Positions 10,170 to 24,124 of a stretch of DNA of 64,000 nucleotides are shown piece after piece. The notes under the pieces are model-generated. The model was not told where the DNA came from. It did not search any database and saw only the letters and a list, made by a program, of their open reading frames with translations. This DNA comes from Zanthoxylum bungeanum (Eukaryota; Streptophyta; Magnoliopsida; Sapindales; Rutaceae): NCBI GenBank assembly GCA_019454045.1, contig SKCR01031842.1:1-64000 (forward strand). The letters are read 5' to 3'. The translations under genes were made by a program, and so were the position numbers. The stretch's first letter is position 1. The number at the start of each line of letters is the position of its first letter.

Positions 10170-12911
10170 CGCTTACGTTGCGCGTGACTTGGAGACTTTT
10201 TAGCAAGCCCACGGCCACGGGGAGCCAAAATAATTTGATGTGAGCCCTTAAATTTTATTGTACCGTTGATATAAAATTTGATTAATTTATAAGTTAAGTT
10301 ATTTAACTATTAATATTTTCTATCAAATGCTACTTATATTTACGATTAAGCTCTCCTTATATTTTTGGACAGAAATCATGGTCGCTCATTATAAGCATAA
10401 TTTTAAATATATATATATAGTACTTTTGACACATAATTAATTACTGATCAATAATCAAAATCTTAGTTAGTTATTTATAGGATATGAAATTGATTGGGTT
10501 AAAATTTGTCAATCCTGATCCTAATTCGATTATATAATCATGAAAAAAATCGTTTCGAATCTCTATCGGGTTTTTCAATTGAGTTAACAAACAACCATTT
10601 TCGCACCAAAATATCCCTAGCAACATCTTACTCTATTTTCATTTTTCATCTAAGAATTCACTATACAATCTTCATTTTTCTCCTATCATGTCTTTTACAA
10701 TCATCCAAAGAGCTTAAGGTTAGAATGATTTATTTATAGATTGTGTATTAAATGTGTTTTGTTAGTGGATTTTCTTCAAATGATTGTTTTGATGATTTAT
10801 TACAATGAAAAATACTTATGATGAGTTAATACATTAGAAAATTGTTAAAATCTGATGAAAATAGTCGAATCTCAATTTTGGTTATGGATTTATAGTGTAT
10901 GATGAGTTAAAAGTGTTGAAACTGAAATCAAACTTGATTTGGATGTTTTGGAAAGGTCCGAAAGTTTATAAAAATTTAGTCAGGAATTTCATAAAATGGC
11001 GATTCTAGTCGTATTTCATCATTTATTTTGACAAACATAACTAAGATGAGGAGTATTCGTGAAGCCTAGTAAGTACTTTATACAATGAGTAAATGATGTA
11101 TTATTTATTGTCAAGTTCTTATGTGTGTGTACAAGTATAAACTTGATTTCCGAAAACATGAATTAAAGTTTATCATTCATGATTTATTAGTGTACTTGAG
11201 ATGTGTTAATAGATTTGACATGAGTTATGAAATAAGTCTATTGTATGAGTAAAAGATGTGAGTTTCTAATGTTGGTAAGTTAAGAAAGTTTCAGTTTCGT
11301 GTATATAGAAGGTTAATTTCCCAAAGTCAAATGAGACAAGTGAATTTCTGTTTTTCCATATATATGTATATGTTTTTTATATGAGAACTAAGTGATTGTC
11401 TGAGCTTCTGAAATGAAAGTAGATGATAAGAAAATAGGTTTCTATATTTATGAAGATTATATGTATAATGGTCGAAAGAAAAAATCTCTATTTGACAGGG
11501 CTTCTTCCTATACATATGAATTCCATTGGACCCAGAACCGATACATTGTAAGAATCTTTATACATTTCTAACATTTGAAAGTGTTTGTTTCTATATATGA
11601 GATGAAATATAACCGTTATGTGAAGAAAAGAATGTGTTTCAGAAGCTTTCTTTCGGTTTTCTTTAAAAACTTTGTATATTATAGATTCATTCTTTCACCA
11701 TCATTGATATGTTAGGCATACGTATTTGGTTTTATGAATCCGAAATGACGATATGTTATGTGTGTATGATTACTGGTATGAATATGTAAATGACTTGTCT
11801 AGTTCTTGAAAGTCGGTTATTGAGTATATTGATATGTTTTATATATCTGATTGGATGACATCATTATATTATGTCTTGCGTTTAATACTTGATGCATTGC
11901 ATACAGACCACCTCATTCTGTTTTCTGCATAATGACCAAAGTTCTAATTTTTTACGTTTTGCTTAACAGACTAATTTTATTGCAGTTATGAAATAAGTTG
12001 TGATATATTTATTAAGTGTTTAGATCGACTTTTAATTTCTCAATATCTGGATAAGTATATGATATTGGTATGTATTCATCGTAGAGGTACCGGTTCGGAA
12101 CTTCGATCGGACGGTGTTTATCTCAAACCTATTCTAAAATATGTAGTAAGTTTCGTATGAGCATTATATATATAAACCAGTACATATGTCGATTTATGAC
12201 TTGATCATGTATTCGTTGGTCATTCTAACTTTTAATCTTGTTATATAATGACTTTTGTTCACTAAAAGTCATGTATGTCTTTTTTGTCGATTATACAATG
12301 TTGTATAGGTCTGAAATGGATTAAGATCTTAGATTTATACATGTAAGGTATACATAAAAACTATGACGTTTGAAATATTTTCCATATATGTATGAGTACA
12401 AGTTAGCTTTCTGAAGTTTTATGTGTATGATTATTATCCAGGGTATTTGAGGTTCTGTACAAGTTACATTTTCTGAATTTGTATATGTAATTATAAGTGA
12501 CTTTGGCTTTTTAAACGTTCAATAGGTTTTCCGTATAAAGATTAGTTCTTGAGTTATTAATAAAAAATAGTATTAAAATATCTGATTTGATGATATTTCA
12601 AATATGTTTCATTTTCTCATGATAAAAGAGTTTAGCTTCAGAATCCAAATGATTTAGATATTATAGTTCTCGGTCACAGTTTTTTTATATTTTGATTTTG
12701 TATTATTTATGCCTTATGAATTCAGTTTCTAGATCAATATATGTAAATATATTCAGAGGACTTTGTATATAAAGAGTGTAAAGAATATTACAAAGTTTAA
12801 GTTCAAGTATAGTTTCTCTTTTAAGTTCTAAATTTGTGTGTATGTGTTATTTTCCGATGACTATACAATTATATGCATCCACTCATATCGGCATAATATT
12901 TTAAAGGTTTT
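10170..12911. other. AT-rich non-coding region, nothing recognised
   Basis: About 2.7 kb of low-GC sequence upstream of SMT2 with scattered short ORFs that look random. There is a short TA run near 10410. I find no LTR ends, gene or RNA here; it may be very old transposon sequence. Confidence 0.5.
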
Positions 12912-12914
12912 TTG

Positions 12915-12937
12915 ACACACACACACACACACACACA
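12915..12937. repeat. (AC)n microsatellite
   Basis: Eleven or so AC dinucleotides, immediately left of the solo copia LTR fragment. Confidence 0.95.
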
Positions 12938-12943
12938 GATATA

Positions 12944-14885
12944 TGAGGTTGGGGTTTGTGCTTTGAACGCTAATCCAGATCATATTTATGACCGATTCAT
13001 GAATATAAACATTAATTTTTTCCATAATATTATCTATTTATGGCAGCTCCTCTTGTCTTTTATATACATATTCAATCTAATCTGGATTATGTTAAAACTA
13101 AAAAGGGTTTTAGTGATGTATATATAAGAAAAATACCCGAGAATATATATAAGGTAGTGCACAGTTACAACAAGGTTTGTAATTGACTTTGGGAGGTGTC
13201 ATTACTAGAGACATATTCTCACATAAAGTTTCTGGTTAAGAATTACTAACACGGGTCGGTTAGTAAAATCAGCTAAAATCGATACATGTTGTATATCGAA
13301 ACTTAGTATGATAGTTTATCCTAATAAACCATGAGTCTCGGGAGACTCGTAGAGACATATAGGTGTTCATAATTGATGAACAGTGAACGACTCACCAAAG
13401 ATTTTTTAATAGATGGTACACCAACGTCAATATAAATATTCTCTAGTCGAGTAGCATATTGGTCATTTGACTTGAGATACTACGATGGATATATGAGTTA
13501 TCCTCCACACTTTGATGGCAATCACATCACCAATATTTTAAGGTCAAAACTCCGCCTGTTTTTCGAGGGTGGATTGATGCTCAGGATATCCAGTGATTAT
13601 CATGATAGGATCCGTCAGTCCTGTGTACAGGGCATATGAATCTTTCATGTGTTTGCGATCTGTTAAATCCACGGTCGTGGTTCACTTTGGAAACATGTTT
13701 TAAGTGTTATTACGTGAATTTATAAGTTGACGATATTATATCTTAGGGATTTGACATTCATATTTATATCCCTGGTATTATATGGATAACTTGTGACGGA
13801 GGGATTATACGTATGCGATGACCTTGACTTGTATAGTTCTGTGATATTATCTGTGGTCGTCATAATTCATTAATGGATGAATTATGGACACGAAATTAGA
13901 TTCTGTGACGGGTAAACCTGAACTTAAAGAGTCTCATAATACGAAGTGTATTCGTTAAGCACTTGGAAACACGTTATGAATAATATATATTATTCATTCT
14001 ATTTTATCAGATGAAGCCAAGTAATTCGAATAGTTTGATCGGTAAATGAAAATAAACATACCGGGATATTCTTTGATCATTATAATGTGTATTTATATCT
14101 AATACATAATTAGATTAGAAGCACATTAATTAATAAATTATTTGTTGACACATGTAAAACAAATAATCATTAACTTTATTAATGTAATGAAAGACTTTTG
14201 TTATTTAATTTACATGTATAAAGTTTGGATATTATTTAATATATATTAAAAAATATATGTTAAACACAAAGCCGAGTGTATGGCTTTTTCACCAAGCTTT
14301 TTAATACGATTAAAATGAAATAAAAAATGGACCATTTTGTCCTCATTTGTTCACACCACTACCAAGTATAAAAGGGCTTTGTTTTTTCATTTGATGAGAT
14401 TAGAAACCCTAGCCCTTTTAGAGAGCTTCCAAAACATATTAGAGAGATTAAAGAGAAAAATAATCAACAAGAACACAAGCTTAAAGGATTTTAAAGATTT
14501 AAAAGGTAATCTTTAATTTTCTTTAACTTAGAAAATTTGTTTTGTTGTTCTTGTGTCTCTACAAATGTTGTAAGATTTCTTTTAGTCTCTTAAATTTGGG
14601 ATTTATGTTATGGATGCTTGTTTTGTGGCTAGATTCATGTGTACATTTATTTTGAGTGATATTAATGTAATATTAGCTCAAAACTATCATATCATGATGT
14701 TTTCTATTTTAGAGTGTAATAGCCACTCTTGTTATGCCTAGAATTGTTCTAGAGTTCTTCATGTGTGGTGGCTTTGATTGGAGTAAGGACTAATTTGATT
14801 AACCTTGACAAAAGCTGGATTAAAGCATGAAAATCAAAGAACAATTAACAAAAAATGTTCGGGATGTTAAAATGTGTTTTTGAAT
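12944..14885 (+). repeat. Copia LTR fragment, same family as copia B and C
   Basis: It starts near TGAGGTTGGGGTTTGTG and follows the copia C LTR: the CTTGTCTTTTATATACATATTC segment, the phrase GAGTCTCGGGAGACTCG, TATA box and the leader-like AGAAACCCTAGCCC region. Homology stops where the gypsy LTR begins at 14886, so its U5 end is missing. No internal region or partner LTR is visible on this side. Confidence 0.8.
14367..14375 (+). promoter_or_regulatory. LTR TATA box
   Basis: TATAAAAGG in the copia LTR fragment, at the place corresponding to TATATAAAG in copia C (33255 and 40055). Confidence 0.5.
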
Positions 14886-15836
14886 TGTAACAGCTTGTTA
14901 AATTCCGATGATTGCTATGTTATAGGTGGCATAATACGTGATATAAATCATGCTCAAGTGTGTATGTGCTCTTGAATTACTTTTTGAACATTTGGTGAAT
15001 TCTTTGAAGTTTCGATACGAAACTCACTTTCGGTTCTATTCCAAATAGCCCTTAGTATTTGGGCTATAAATTTTCATACGATCTCTTATTTTTATGAATT
15101 TCATGTCATCGGTAATCTAAGACTGAGACCCACAATTTCTGCGTTGAAAATATTTCCAAATTCAAATCAGAAGTAGTCAAAAATCATCATTTCCTTAACT
15201 GCTATAGTAAATTTCGAAGATGATCTAGAATTGGGTGAGGTGTCACTATCTTAGCCACTCATGCCAAACAAAAATCAGCCCTATGTACTATAAATAACAA
15301 ATATTATTCATCATATCCTTGCTCCTTGAAGGCATGATTTTGGACTCAAAATAATCCCAAATTATATTTATTTTCTCATGTCAAAAGATGAATGAGAAAT
15401 TGATGATTTCAACTCTTCTTCATGCAAGTAATCTTCTTTTTCTTCTTCCCCATTTAATCTCGAGTTTATGGCATGAATCGTTTTCCCCAAATTCGCACAT
15501 AGAAGAACCCTAGAATTCATTTTATCATTTTAGCTTTGACCAACTTGTTAGCATGTCTAATTATGCATTTCATGATAGTTTAAGAATGGAAGTAGCATTT
15601 TTTTTTTAAATGCCAATTTTTCCAAAAATGGGGCATTGGCCGAATTATACATATGATATGGGGTTGAGTTTTTATTGTTCTGATAATAAATGGGTATGGT
15701 TTATGTTTGGGTTGATGATATGGGATGAATTTGGATTTATGTTGAAGATTAAATGGTGGTGTTGAGATTACCTTTGGTGTTTTTTTTGGAAGAGTTAATG
15801 TTTGGCCCTGAAATCGGGCTAGCGTCACGATGCCAA

Positions 15837-16085
15837 TAGGCTAGCGTCATGACGCGTAACCAGAAGGAGCTCTCTACCTCAGGTCTGGTCGTGTGGGCGT
15901 CACGATGCTCAACGCTTGGCGTCGTGACGTGGATCATGAGTGTGCTCTCTACCTCGGGTCTGATCATGTGGGAGTCACGACGCGCAACACTTGGAGTCGC
16001 GACGCGTAATAAGAAGATGCATCTGCCTCAGGTCTGACCTAGTGAGAGTCACGACGCACAACATCTGGCGTCGCGACGAGTACTT
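15837..16085. repeat. CG-rich tandem array with GTCGCGAC cores
   Basis: About three imperfect units of some 85 bp, each with a CTCTCTACCTCAGGTCTG segment between CG-rich palindromic pieces such as GTCGCGACGCG, GTCACGACGC and GTCATGACGC. The variants differ mainly by CG to TG/CA changes, as expected from decay of methylated cytosines. A matching array is at 30970-31215. Confidence 0.85.
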
Positions 16086-16488
16086 TTTTCTCAAGACTAG
16101 TTTTAGCCATTCTAATTTAATCATAGGATGTGAGAGGCCACCATTAGGGTTTCATATCGACACATATTATGTCATGTCACAAGCATAATACGCCATGTAG
16201 TGATAATAATTAGTAAAATGAGAAGCATAATCTAGTTCCGAAGTATATTTCTCAACTTATGTACTAATTACGGTTATCGATTATAGATTATCGGCAGGAA
16301 CCATAATTCTCTTCGACAAAGTGAAGTAATGCCAGCCAGATTCCAAATCAGTGAGTGGAACTTTCTTTTTCAAGATGATATTTACTTTCTATTTTGATTT
16401 ACGAATTACTTTTACGCATATCTGGGCGTTAGCCAAGCTTATTTTAGTTGATGGGTATAACATGTGCACATGTAGATCCAGATTAGGG

Positions 16489-16722
16489 GACGCCAATACG
16501 TAACGTCCATAGATCTTAGTTCAGGGCTAGGGATGACAGATACCCCTAAACCCTAGATTCAAGGACATGATGGTGGCATGCATTGGGGGACGGTGATACG
16601 TAACGCCCCAATGGCATGGGTTTGTACACCTGGCTCTAGTTCAGTGGCTTGGGGGACGACGAGACGTAACGCCTCAAGACCACTAGTTAGACGTGTAGGG
16701 GGACAGCGATACATAATGCCCT
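16489..16722. repeat. Iterated GGGGACG..ACGTAACGCC motif
   Basis: Four copies of a roughly 24-bp imperfectly symmetric motif (GGGGACGNCGATACGTAAC followed by GCCCC) near 16491, 16585, 16652 and 16699, spaced 45-95 bp. Copies also occur at 31753, 40923, 40990 and 41036 in the other LTR. Confidence 0.8.
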
Positions 16723-17402
16723 CATGCGTCGGGTTTTCTATAGATCTTCAGACATATGGTTTTCAAATACAACATTTTTATGACCGAGTTTCAGCAGAAC
16801 AGATTTTATGAAAGAGTTTTAAAAAGAATTTAGTTTTACAGAAAGATCACAGAGTTTTACAGACAGAAAGAATTTCCAGAAAAGTTTCACAGAAAGAGAA
16901 TTGTTTTAGATAAGAAAGAGTTTTCAGAAAGCATCAGTTTTCTAGAAATATTTTCGATTTCAGAACCATGAATGTTTCATAAAATATTTCAGTTTTCGTT
17001 TTAAACTGTCCATTCACTGGGTTGTATAAACGATCTAACCCCCACTCCAAGTGTTTCTGTTTTGCAGGGTTACCCGAAGGACGAGCTCAAGATGATGGAT
17101 ACTGATGGCAGTCACTAGGGTGTTGAGTCCACCAGATCATGTCAGAAGTATAGTCCGGTCAAAGTCAAAGTAAGTTCTTGTATCAGTCATTGGTATAGTA
17201 GAATTTATGTGTGTAATAAGTCATTGTAATGTGTTAAAAGTGTCCATTACAGAGTTGTAACGAGAAGTGTATTTGAGTACATAATTATGAGTAGTAAAAT
17301 GCATTCTATGTTGTTAAGTTGGGCAATAGTCCCCATGCATGAGTTTGTATTTGAGATTGATTACTAGTGATGTTCACGGTCAGTAAGTCAGAGGCTCAGG
17401 GG

Positions 17403-17407
17403 GATAG
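17403..17407. other. TSD of copia B (left)
   Basis: GATAG, repeated exactly at 26031-26035 on the other side of copia B. Confidence 0.9.
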
Positions 17408-19874
17408 TGTTGGGGTTTTGGGCGAAGGGCACGGCGGAAGCGCTGTTCGGGTGAAATCGTAATTTTAAAACTTTTTAAATTATCGAATAAATTATTCAAT
17501 ATCCAATATGAATAATTTATTCATATTTCTCCTAAACATATTTATTCTATATCAAATAACGACATAAATAGTTAAAACGCGTTTTTGACCGAACCGACCA
17601 CCCAATGCACATGAGGGCTGCCCAGGTCAGCCCCAACAGTACTAGGTCAGTTCATGGGCTGCCCGAACAGTGACCAATTCAATGTTTGGGCAGTCGTCAC
17701 CCGATTGGCTCAAAAGTCACCCGGTAACGCCGTTTTCACCGTTTTCACTTATTTCAACTCCGAAAAAGTTTCCAAAAATTGTTCCAATACCCAAAACACA
17801 TCCAATACATTTAAAAGACATAATTTTCATCAAAAAAATTCTAGATTTTTGAGGTCAAAACAGTGAGCAAAAACAGTCCACTTTTCATGCTTAAATCCAA
17901 TTTTATCATAAGATTAATCAAATTAATCTTATACCAAAGAAGTCCCACCACACATAAAGAACTCTAGAACAATTCTAGGTTATTTTAGAGTGGCTCAAAA
18001 ACTCTAGAATGGCAACCAAGTTATCCAACAACAAATTGAACCTAAATTACCTTAATCTAGTTCAATATATATTTACACATGCTACTAGCTTCTCAATCCA
18101 TCATCGAATCCAAACCCCCCCCCCCCCCCCCCCAAAAAAAAACAAGAAGAAAAGAATCTCTACAACCATTGCAATAACACAAGAACAACAAAGAAATAAT
18201 TTTCAAGCTTAAAGAAACATAAAGATTACCTTTAATCTTGTAATTTCTACAAACTTTGTTGTTGTGTGTGAGATTCTTCTTTATTTCTTCATTGGGAATT
18301 TTTAAGGATGAAGAAGTTAGGGATTTTGTTCAACACCACCACCAAAGGAAAAGAAAACAATTCTCATCTCCTAAAACCTAAAAGTGGCGTGGATAAGCCA
18401 TTTTTTTAAAAAAAGAAAAGTCAATTTTTTTTCTTTAAAATGCCAAAAGTGGAGTGAAAGGTGGGCATAATTTTGGCCATTTTGGATTTAATTTTAATCA
18501 AATTAAAATGCTTGGTAATAAAGCTAACAGTTGGCTTAATAAAACATTTACATTACTTTAATATATATAAGACAACAAATAAGCATGTTACATTTGTAAA
18601 GTAAATGATAAATTATCTAATTCATTAATTAGATAAATTATTTATTTACTTTTAAAGTGTCATGCCATCATTTATTAATAAATGTGTATCTAATCTAATT
18701 ATGTATCAAATACAAATACACATTAGAATGACCAAAATTTTTCCAACATGTGTAAATTCGTTTACCGATTAAACGATTCGAATTAACTAATTTAATCCGA
18801 TAAAATATTATGAATAATCAGTATTATTCATAACGTGTTGCCTAAGTGCTCAAAGTACACTTCATATTTTGGGACTCTCTAAATTTAGGTTTATCCGTCA
18901 CAGAATCCAATTTCGTGTCCATAATTCACCCATTCATGAATTATGATGACCACAGATAATCTCACTAAATTATGCAAGTCGAGGTCATTACATACGTATA
19001 ATCCCTATGTCACAGGCTATCCATATTATACCTGGGATATAGATAAAAACGTCAAATTCTTTCGGTATAATATAATCGACTTTCAATTTACGATCTCTAA
19101 ATAACACTCGGAACAAGCTTCCGAAGTTATACAACGGCCATGGATTTACTAGATCGTAAACACATGAGGATATCTATGCTCTGTACACAGGACTGACAGA
19201 TTCTATCTTGATACGCACATGATATCATGAGTATCAGTCCACACCCAACGAACAGACAGAGGTCTGATCTAAATAGATCGGTGACGTGACTGCCATCAAA
19301 GTGTGGAGGATAACTCATATATCCACAGTGGTATCTCAAGTCCAATGACCAATATGCTCGCTCAACTCGAGAAGATTCCTATTGACGTTGGTGTGCCATC
19401 TATTAGGAAATCTTCAGTGAGTCGTTCAGTGTTTATCAAATAAATACCTACATGTTCGAGTGTCCCGAGACTCATGGTTCATTGGGATAAACCATCGGAC
19501 CAAGTCACGATATACGAAATGTATTGGTCTCAACGGATTTTACTAACCGATCCGTGTTAGTAAATCTTAACCAAAAACTTTATTTAAGGATATACATCTT
19601 ATATTGCACTTCCCAATGTCAATTACAAATTACGTTGTAACTGCGCACTACATTGTAAATCCTAGGGTCTTTGTCTAATATACACGAATCACTAAACAAG
19701 ATTTAGTTTCAATCTAATCGTAGTTAGATATCTAATCGTAATTAGATCGAATATGTGTATAAAAGACAAGAGGTGCTGCCATTAAATAAGTAATATTATG
19801 GAAAAAAACTGTTCGTATTTATGAATCAGACATAAATACGATCCGGATTGGCACTCTGAGCACCAACCTTAACA
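17408..19874 (-). repeat. Copia B 3' LTR (2467 bp)
   Basis: It runs from TGTTGGGGTTTTGGGCG to CACCAACCTTAACA and is followed by the PPT complement. It holds a run of 19 C followed by A residues at 18115-18142. The 5' LTR of the same element lacks about 0.6 kb of this sequence. Confidence 0.94.
18115..18142. repeat. C19/A9 homopolymer junction
   Basis: Nineteen C at 18115-18133 run into an A tract. Prone to slippage; length in an assembly should not be trusted. Confidence 0.9.
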
Positions 19875-19889
19875 ATTTCTCCCACTTGC
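19875..19889 (-). other. Polypurine tract of copia B
   Basis: The plus strand reads ATTTCTCCCACTTGC; on the minus strand GCAAGTGGGAGAAAT directly precedes the 3' LTR. Confidence 0.85.
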
Positions 19890-22800
19890 TCTAGTGCCAA
19901 TCCACGATATCATATACACATCTCAATGTATTTCACATAATCATGGACCTCAAGAGCTCACATAGCACTCAAGAGGTAGGCAACAACAAGTAAGCCCACT
20001 TTTACAAATTGAGTCTGTCCAAAAAACCCAATTGTTTTCCTTTGCCAACATCACTCATATTTTGTAGAATCCAAATTCCACATCAATATGACTCAGAAGC
20101 TATATCAGTATTGTGCTATAGCTACTGAGTTGTCTATGTATTTAGAGATCAAATCTAAAAACTATGAGACAACCGCAAACACCACATTAATATGAAAACT
20201 TCTAATATATAGGGTCACTATGCAACTTCATAAGTCAATACTTCATAAGTTGCACTAATCCTACTAATACAGTAGAATCAACTGTGACACTCCCACTGCA
20301 TCTTTTCTGACTTTATATGACATAGACCATCTAATGTCATAATTAGAATTAAAACTAATATGTTCTTATGGTTGTAGACTAAATTCTCCATGAATAAGAA
20401 ACTCATTCTTAATATCTCTAAGATAACAAAGAACATGTTTCAAGATCCATTATATGGTCTGCAGCATATCAAAATAACTCGTAACAATTATGATTAAATT
20501 GATATCTTTAATCGCACATAATATAGTATTCATTACGCCATCATCCTATGATGCATAAGATTGACTAGACATTCTAATAAATCTCTCTTTCGACAAAGGT
20601 ATCATTCTTCAAGAAAGATGAATACTATATATATAAAAGACACGCTAACTATCAAAAAGTTATAATAATTGTCATACAGATAGTCTTACTGTGTCTTTTA
20701 TTAGATCATATCTAATATGCGACTAATGGGAGTATCTCACAAGTCTCTTAGTTTTATATCATATAAGAAACTATATATCAAATATAACATAGACTACTCC
20801 CACTGCTTTTATAGAGAAAAGAAGACTTAGGATATATATAATGCTAGAAAGAAGTTTGTATGCTCCCACTGACCCTATTAACAAATATGTATTCCCTATG
20901 CTTTGATAAAATCAGACAATCTGATTGTAATCAAAATTAGAGAACACGAATTTCTGGAAAGCTTACCTGAGTCTACAATAGGCTCTATAAACTAGTATAT
21001 CAAACTGCGATCTTAGTAGAATACAAACTCCAGGGCCATTCTAGAATGGATTCTTCAAACAAAGAAATCACGACGGATCTCTCATTCGAAGAAATCACTC
21101 AAGAACGCCATTTTGCATTCTTTAGCCAAAATACATAGTTTAATATCAAAATTAACCAACAGATTTTTAATTGTTCAATTAGTGCGACTAGAGACAAGTT
21201 TTCTCAGAATCTACAATAGACTACTGAGCATAATATTTCTCATTGCCATACTATAAAGGTCGAACCTTTAATAATCTCACTTTGCTTTTATTGCGCAAAC
21301 AATTTGCACATTTTATGAACTATTCATAACGAAAGCCTAATCAAGTTCAAAACTTGATCGTACTAAGCTATGAACAATCTTAGATCTATGATTCAATGCT
21401 AACTTCCGAAACCGATATCAAATATCGCTCTCACTATAAGTTATAGGATAATTTTCATCGATAAGAAAACAACAGAATCATTAAGTATCAAATACTTTGT
21501 AAATGATTCTGACATCCTATTGAACTTATACGGAAGATGTCTAAGGGTCTTTTCATCTCATTAATTATGTAGTTCCACTTATATTTTATCATTCTCATAT
21601 TTGACTTCAATAAGTCAAGTCTTTTCTACAATTGTCAACATCTGATGTTAACATACCAAGTAATAAAATAATTTTATTGCTCGGTATCGTAGAAAAGATA
21701 TTCTATCAAATAGAATACAATATTCTATTAAATAGAATAAATGATAAACTTTTACTTGTACCTCTGAGGCGTAAGTACTTTCAATTATATAACCATTATA
21801 CAAAAGAAATATTCAAATTTCAAACTTTTCAAGATTCAAATTTTCTACCTATACATATCATATATGTAACTGTAGGAACGAATGGAACCTTAATTAAAGA
21901 GATGAATTAGTGTTACTGGAGCATAACCCCAAGAGTATTGAAATTAATTCGGTAACACTCAATATCAAACGAATCAAATCATATAAGATTCGATTTCTCC
22001 CACTGATCAATTCCATCACGATGGAATCGTAGAAGAATCATATTGAGTAAGAATCAAATTCAATGAATAACCTTAGAACTAATTGCCATAAATTCATATG
22101 TTCGATCATATCAAACATCTTTGAATCAATTCAAAAACTCACGATAAATTTTAAAATATAGTTTTCAACACTTTAAATAAAATATCTTTGAACCATTCAA
22201 AATATTCTATCTGTATTTCATCAAAAACATATTGAAAGTTCTCGAACAATTCAAGACGTTCAACAAGTTCTCTATTAGAAACACGTAACTAAGTCATGAC
22301 AAATCATTAACTAAGTTACGAAGTGAAGAAAACTATCTAAGGCAATTTCTAATTCATTAAACTACATACATCCAATGTATTAGTCTAATAAATCTTGTGG
22401 TCCAATGACGATCATTGGTTAAATGAGATTTAATCACATCATGAATACAATATTCATTAAATGGATAATGATATATGGTGTGATCTCGTATCAGACCATC
22501 ATTTACCATACGGAATAAGCATCTTATACTTATGTGATAAAATCTCATAAAGCACTGTTTTAAGTTATTTAGTTAATCGAACATTTTCTTAATGTTTATC
22601 TTTTCATTAATGACACTACTAGTCATATTAAAATATGTAACAACTGTTTATATAGAACAAGTAACTATCCAATAGTCACAAGTTCTGATATCAAATATCA
22701 AAACAATTATTAAACATTGTTTTAAATAACTAGAAGGAAGATCTAGTATCCAATACCTATAGTTGTCGTATTGTGAGAATCAATATTCTCTATACACAAC

Positions 22801-24108
22801 TATACACATCTCATTTCTTAAGCTTTATAATTTTCGTTCAATTTTTCACAACAATTGCAAATGATTGATTAGCAAACTGTGTCAGACACATGACTTCTAA
22901 AAGTCACTAAAGCCAAGAAACGTCATTATAAGATAAACAAATACTAATGGGTTTTTCCTAATGCCAGTCAAGAATCTCGAGACATGAACTAATTCAAGTC
23001 AATTCTTACTGCATAAGAAACTATTCTTACTAGATAACTATATCCTAAACAGATATCTATTTAGATTACTAATCGTGACTTAGTAACTAAGTCACTAACT
23101 ATCTTGATTTTTCAAGAAAATCGGAACAACAGTTTCGGATGGTTTGAACTAATCTAACAATATCTAAGTCTACTGTCATTCTAGAACCTATTTTAGAAAT
23201 ACACAACCATAAGTAAAGTCAGAAAACATATTCAAGTAATATGTTATGCAGTGGATTAGAAGTATAATTCTATAAACAATATAGAATAAAGGAAAACAAA
23301 AACAACAAATTCCATAAAATTACACACTGCTTTAGTTATAGATTTTTAACCCAGCAGTGTCTCCCACTAATTTACGTAATACCGTAATCCCCAACGGAGA
23401 ATGGGAATTCAATAATTAAATCGAATTCCATAGTGAGAGTATGATCCTATGAATATATTTCGACTCACAGATTTGGCACGATCTCGCCTACGTATATTCA
23501 TTAGGTAGACAACTCATTGTCAATCACTCACCAGTGACTTCTGATTTTGGTCCTGACCATTTCTCGTTATGACAGCTTTGGCACGTTCACAATGAGGCAT
23601 ATCAAGGCTTCACTTGCCAATGACAAACTCAAGCTACCGATGTAGTCCTGACAGCTTTGGCACGTTCATGATTTCCACTTTCACTTGAATTTGTCTAGTA
23701 TCAATATACAACCGTCATGGATAAAATTCTATCAACTACACCCTCACTGCTTTGGCACGATCTTGGATGCAGCCATAGAAAGTTACCCATAAACCGTATT
23801 GACAAGACGGATCTTCTAATAATGCTCCAATACACGTTACTTTACAGCCTTATTTTAAGTGGGGATATTCCTTAAGGAAGCATTGCTCCACATCAAATGA
23901 AGAATTTTAATCTAAATCATTTTTTAAACAACTCAATTCTACCTTGGAAAACATAACTCAATTTAATCATTAAATTTCCATTACGTTTCAGTTAGCGTAG
24001 AGCCGAAAAGTCCACAAACATATAGATTACATGCATGTGAAAATATTAAAATTGGATTACATATCATATATCAAGCATGACTAATGTAATGGATGAAGCA
24101 TCAGACCT
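19890..24108 (-). pseudogene. Copia B internal region, decayed gag-pol
   Basis: No long frame survives. Two landmarks can be read on the minus strand: a GAG-pre-integrase remnant at 22357-22548 (MVNDGLIRDHTIYHYPFNE, then CIHDVIKSH), and the reverse-transcriptase segment MAFLSDFF near 21080-21112, equivalent to AFLNGFL in functional copies. Four copies of the leader motif (plus strand TGACAGCTTTGGCAC) lie at 23465-23758. The order along the minus strand (leader, integrase, RT, PPT) is as in copia. Confidence 0.82.
23465..23758 (-). repeat. Four-copy iterated leader motif of copia B
   Basis: Minus-strand GTGCCAAAGCTGTCA and variants at 23744, 23649, 23570 and 23465, spaced 95, 79 and 105 bp, between PBS and gag. 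Confidence 0.85.
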
Positions 24109-24120
24109 GCTCTGATACCA
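24109..24120 (-). other. Primer-binding site of copia B
   Basis: Plus strand GCTCTGATACCA, i.e. an exact TGGTATCAGAGC on the minus strand, complementary to initiator Met tRNA, four bases from the 5' LTR. Confidence 0.92.
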
Positions 24121-24124
24121 TTTT

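Larger units (their letters stand above)
14886..17407 (+). repeat. Gypsy 5' LTR, first part
   Basis: It starts TGTAACAGC and matches 30045-31779 and 40846-41450 in order. It is interrupted at 17407 by copia B, after the target site GATAG. It contains a CG-rich tandem array (15837-16085) and a set of GGGGACG repeats (16489-16722). Confidence 0.88.

Noticed and set aside
15580..16188. Several overlapping short ORFs with TRPEVES-like repeats
   Set aside because: They arise from the CG-rich tandem array of the gypsy LTR, which lacks stops by composition.
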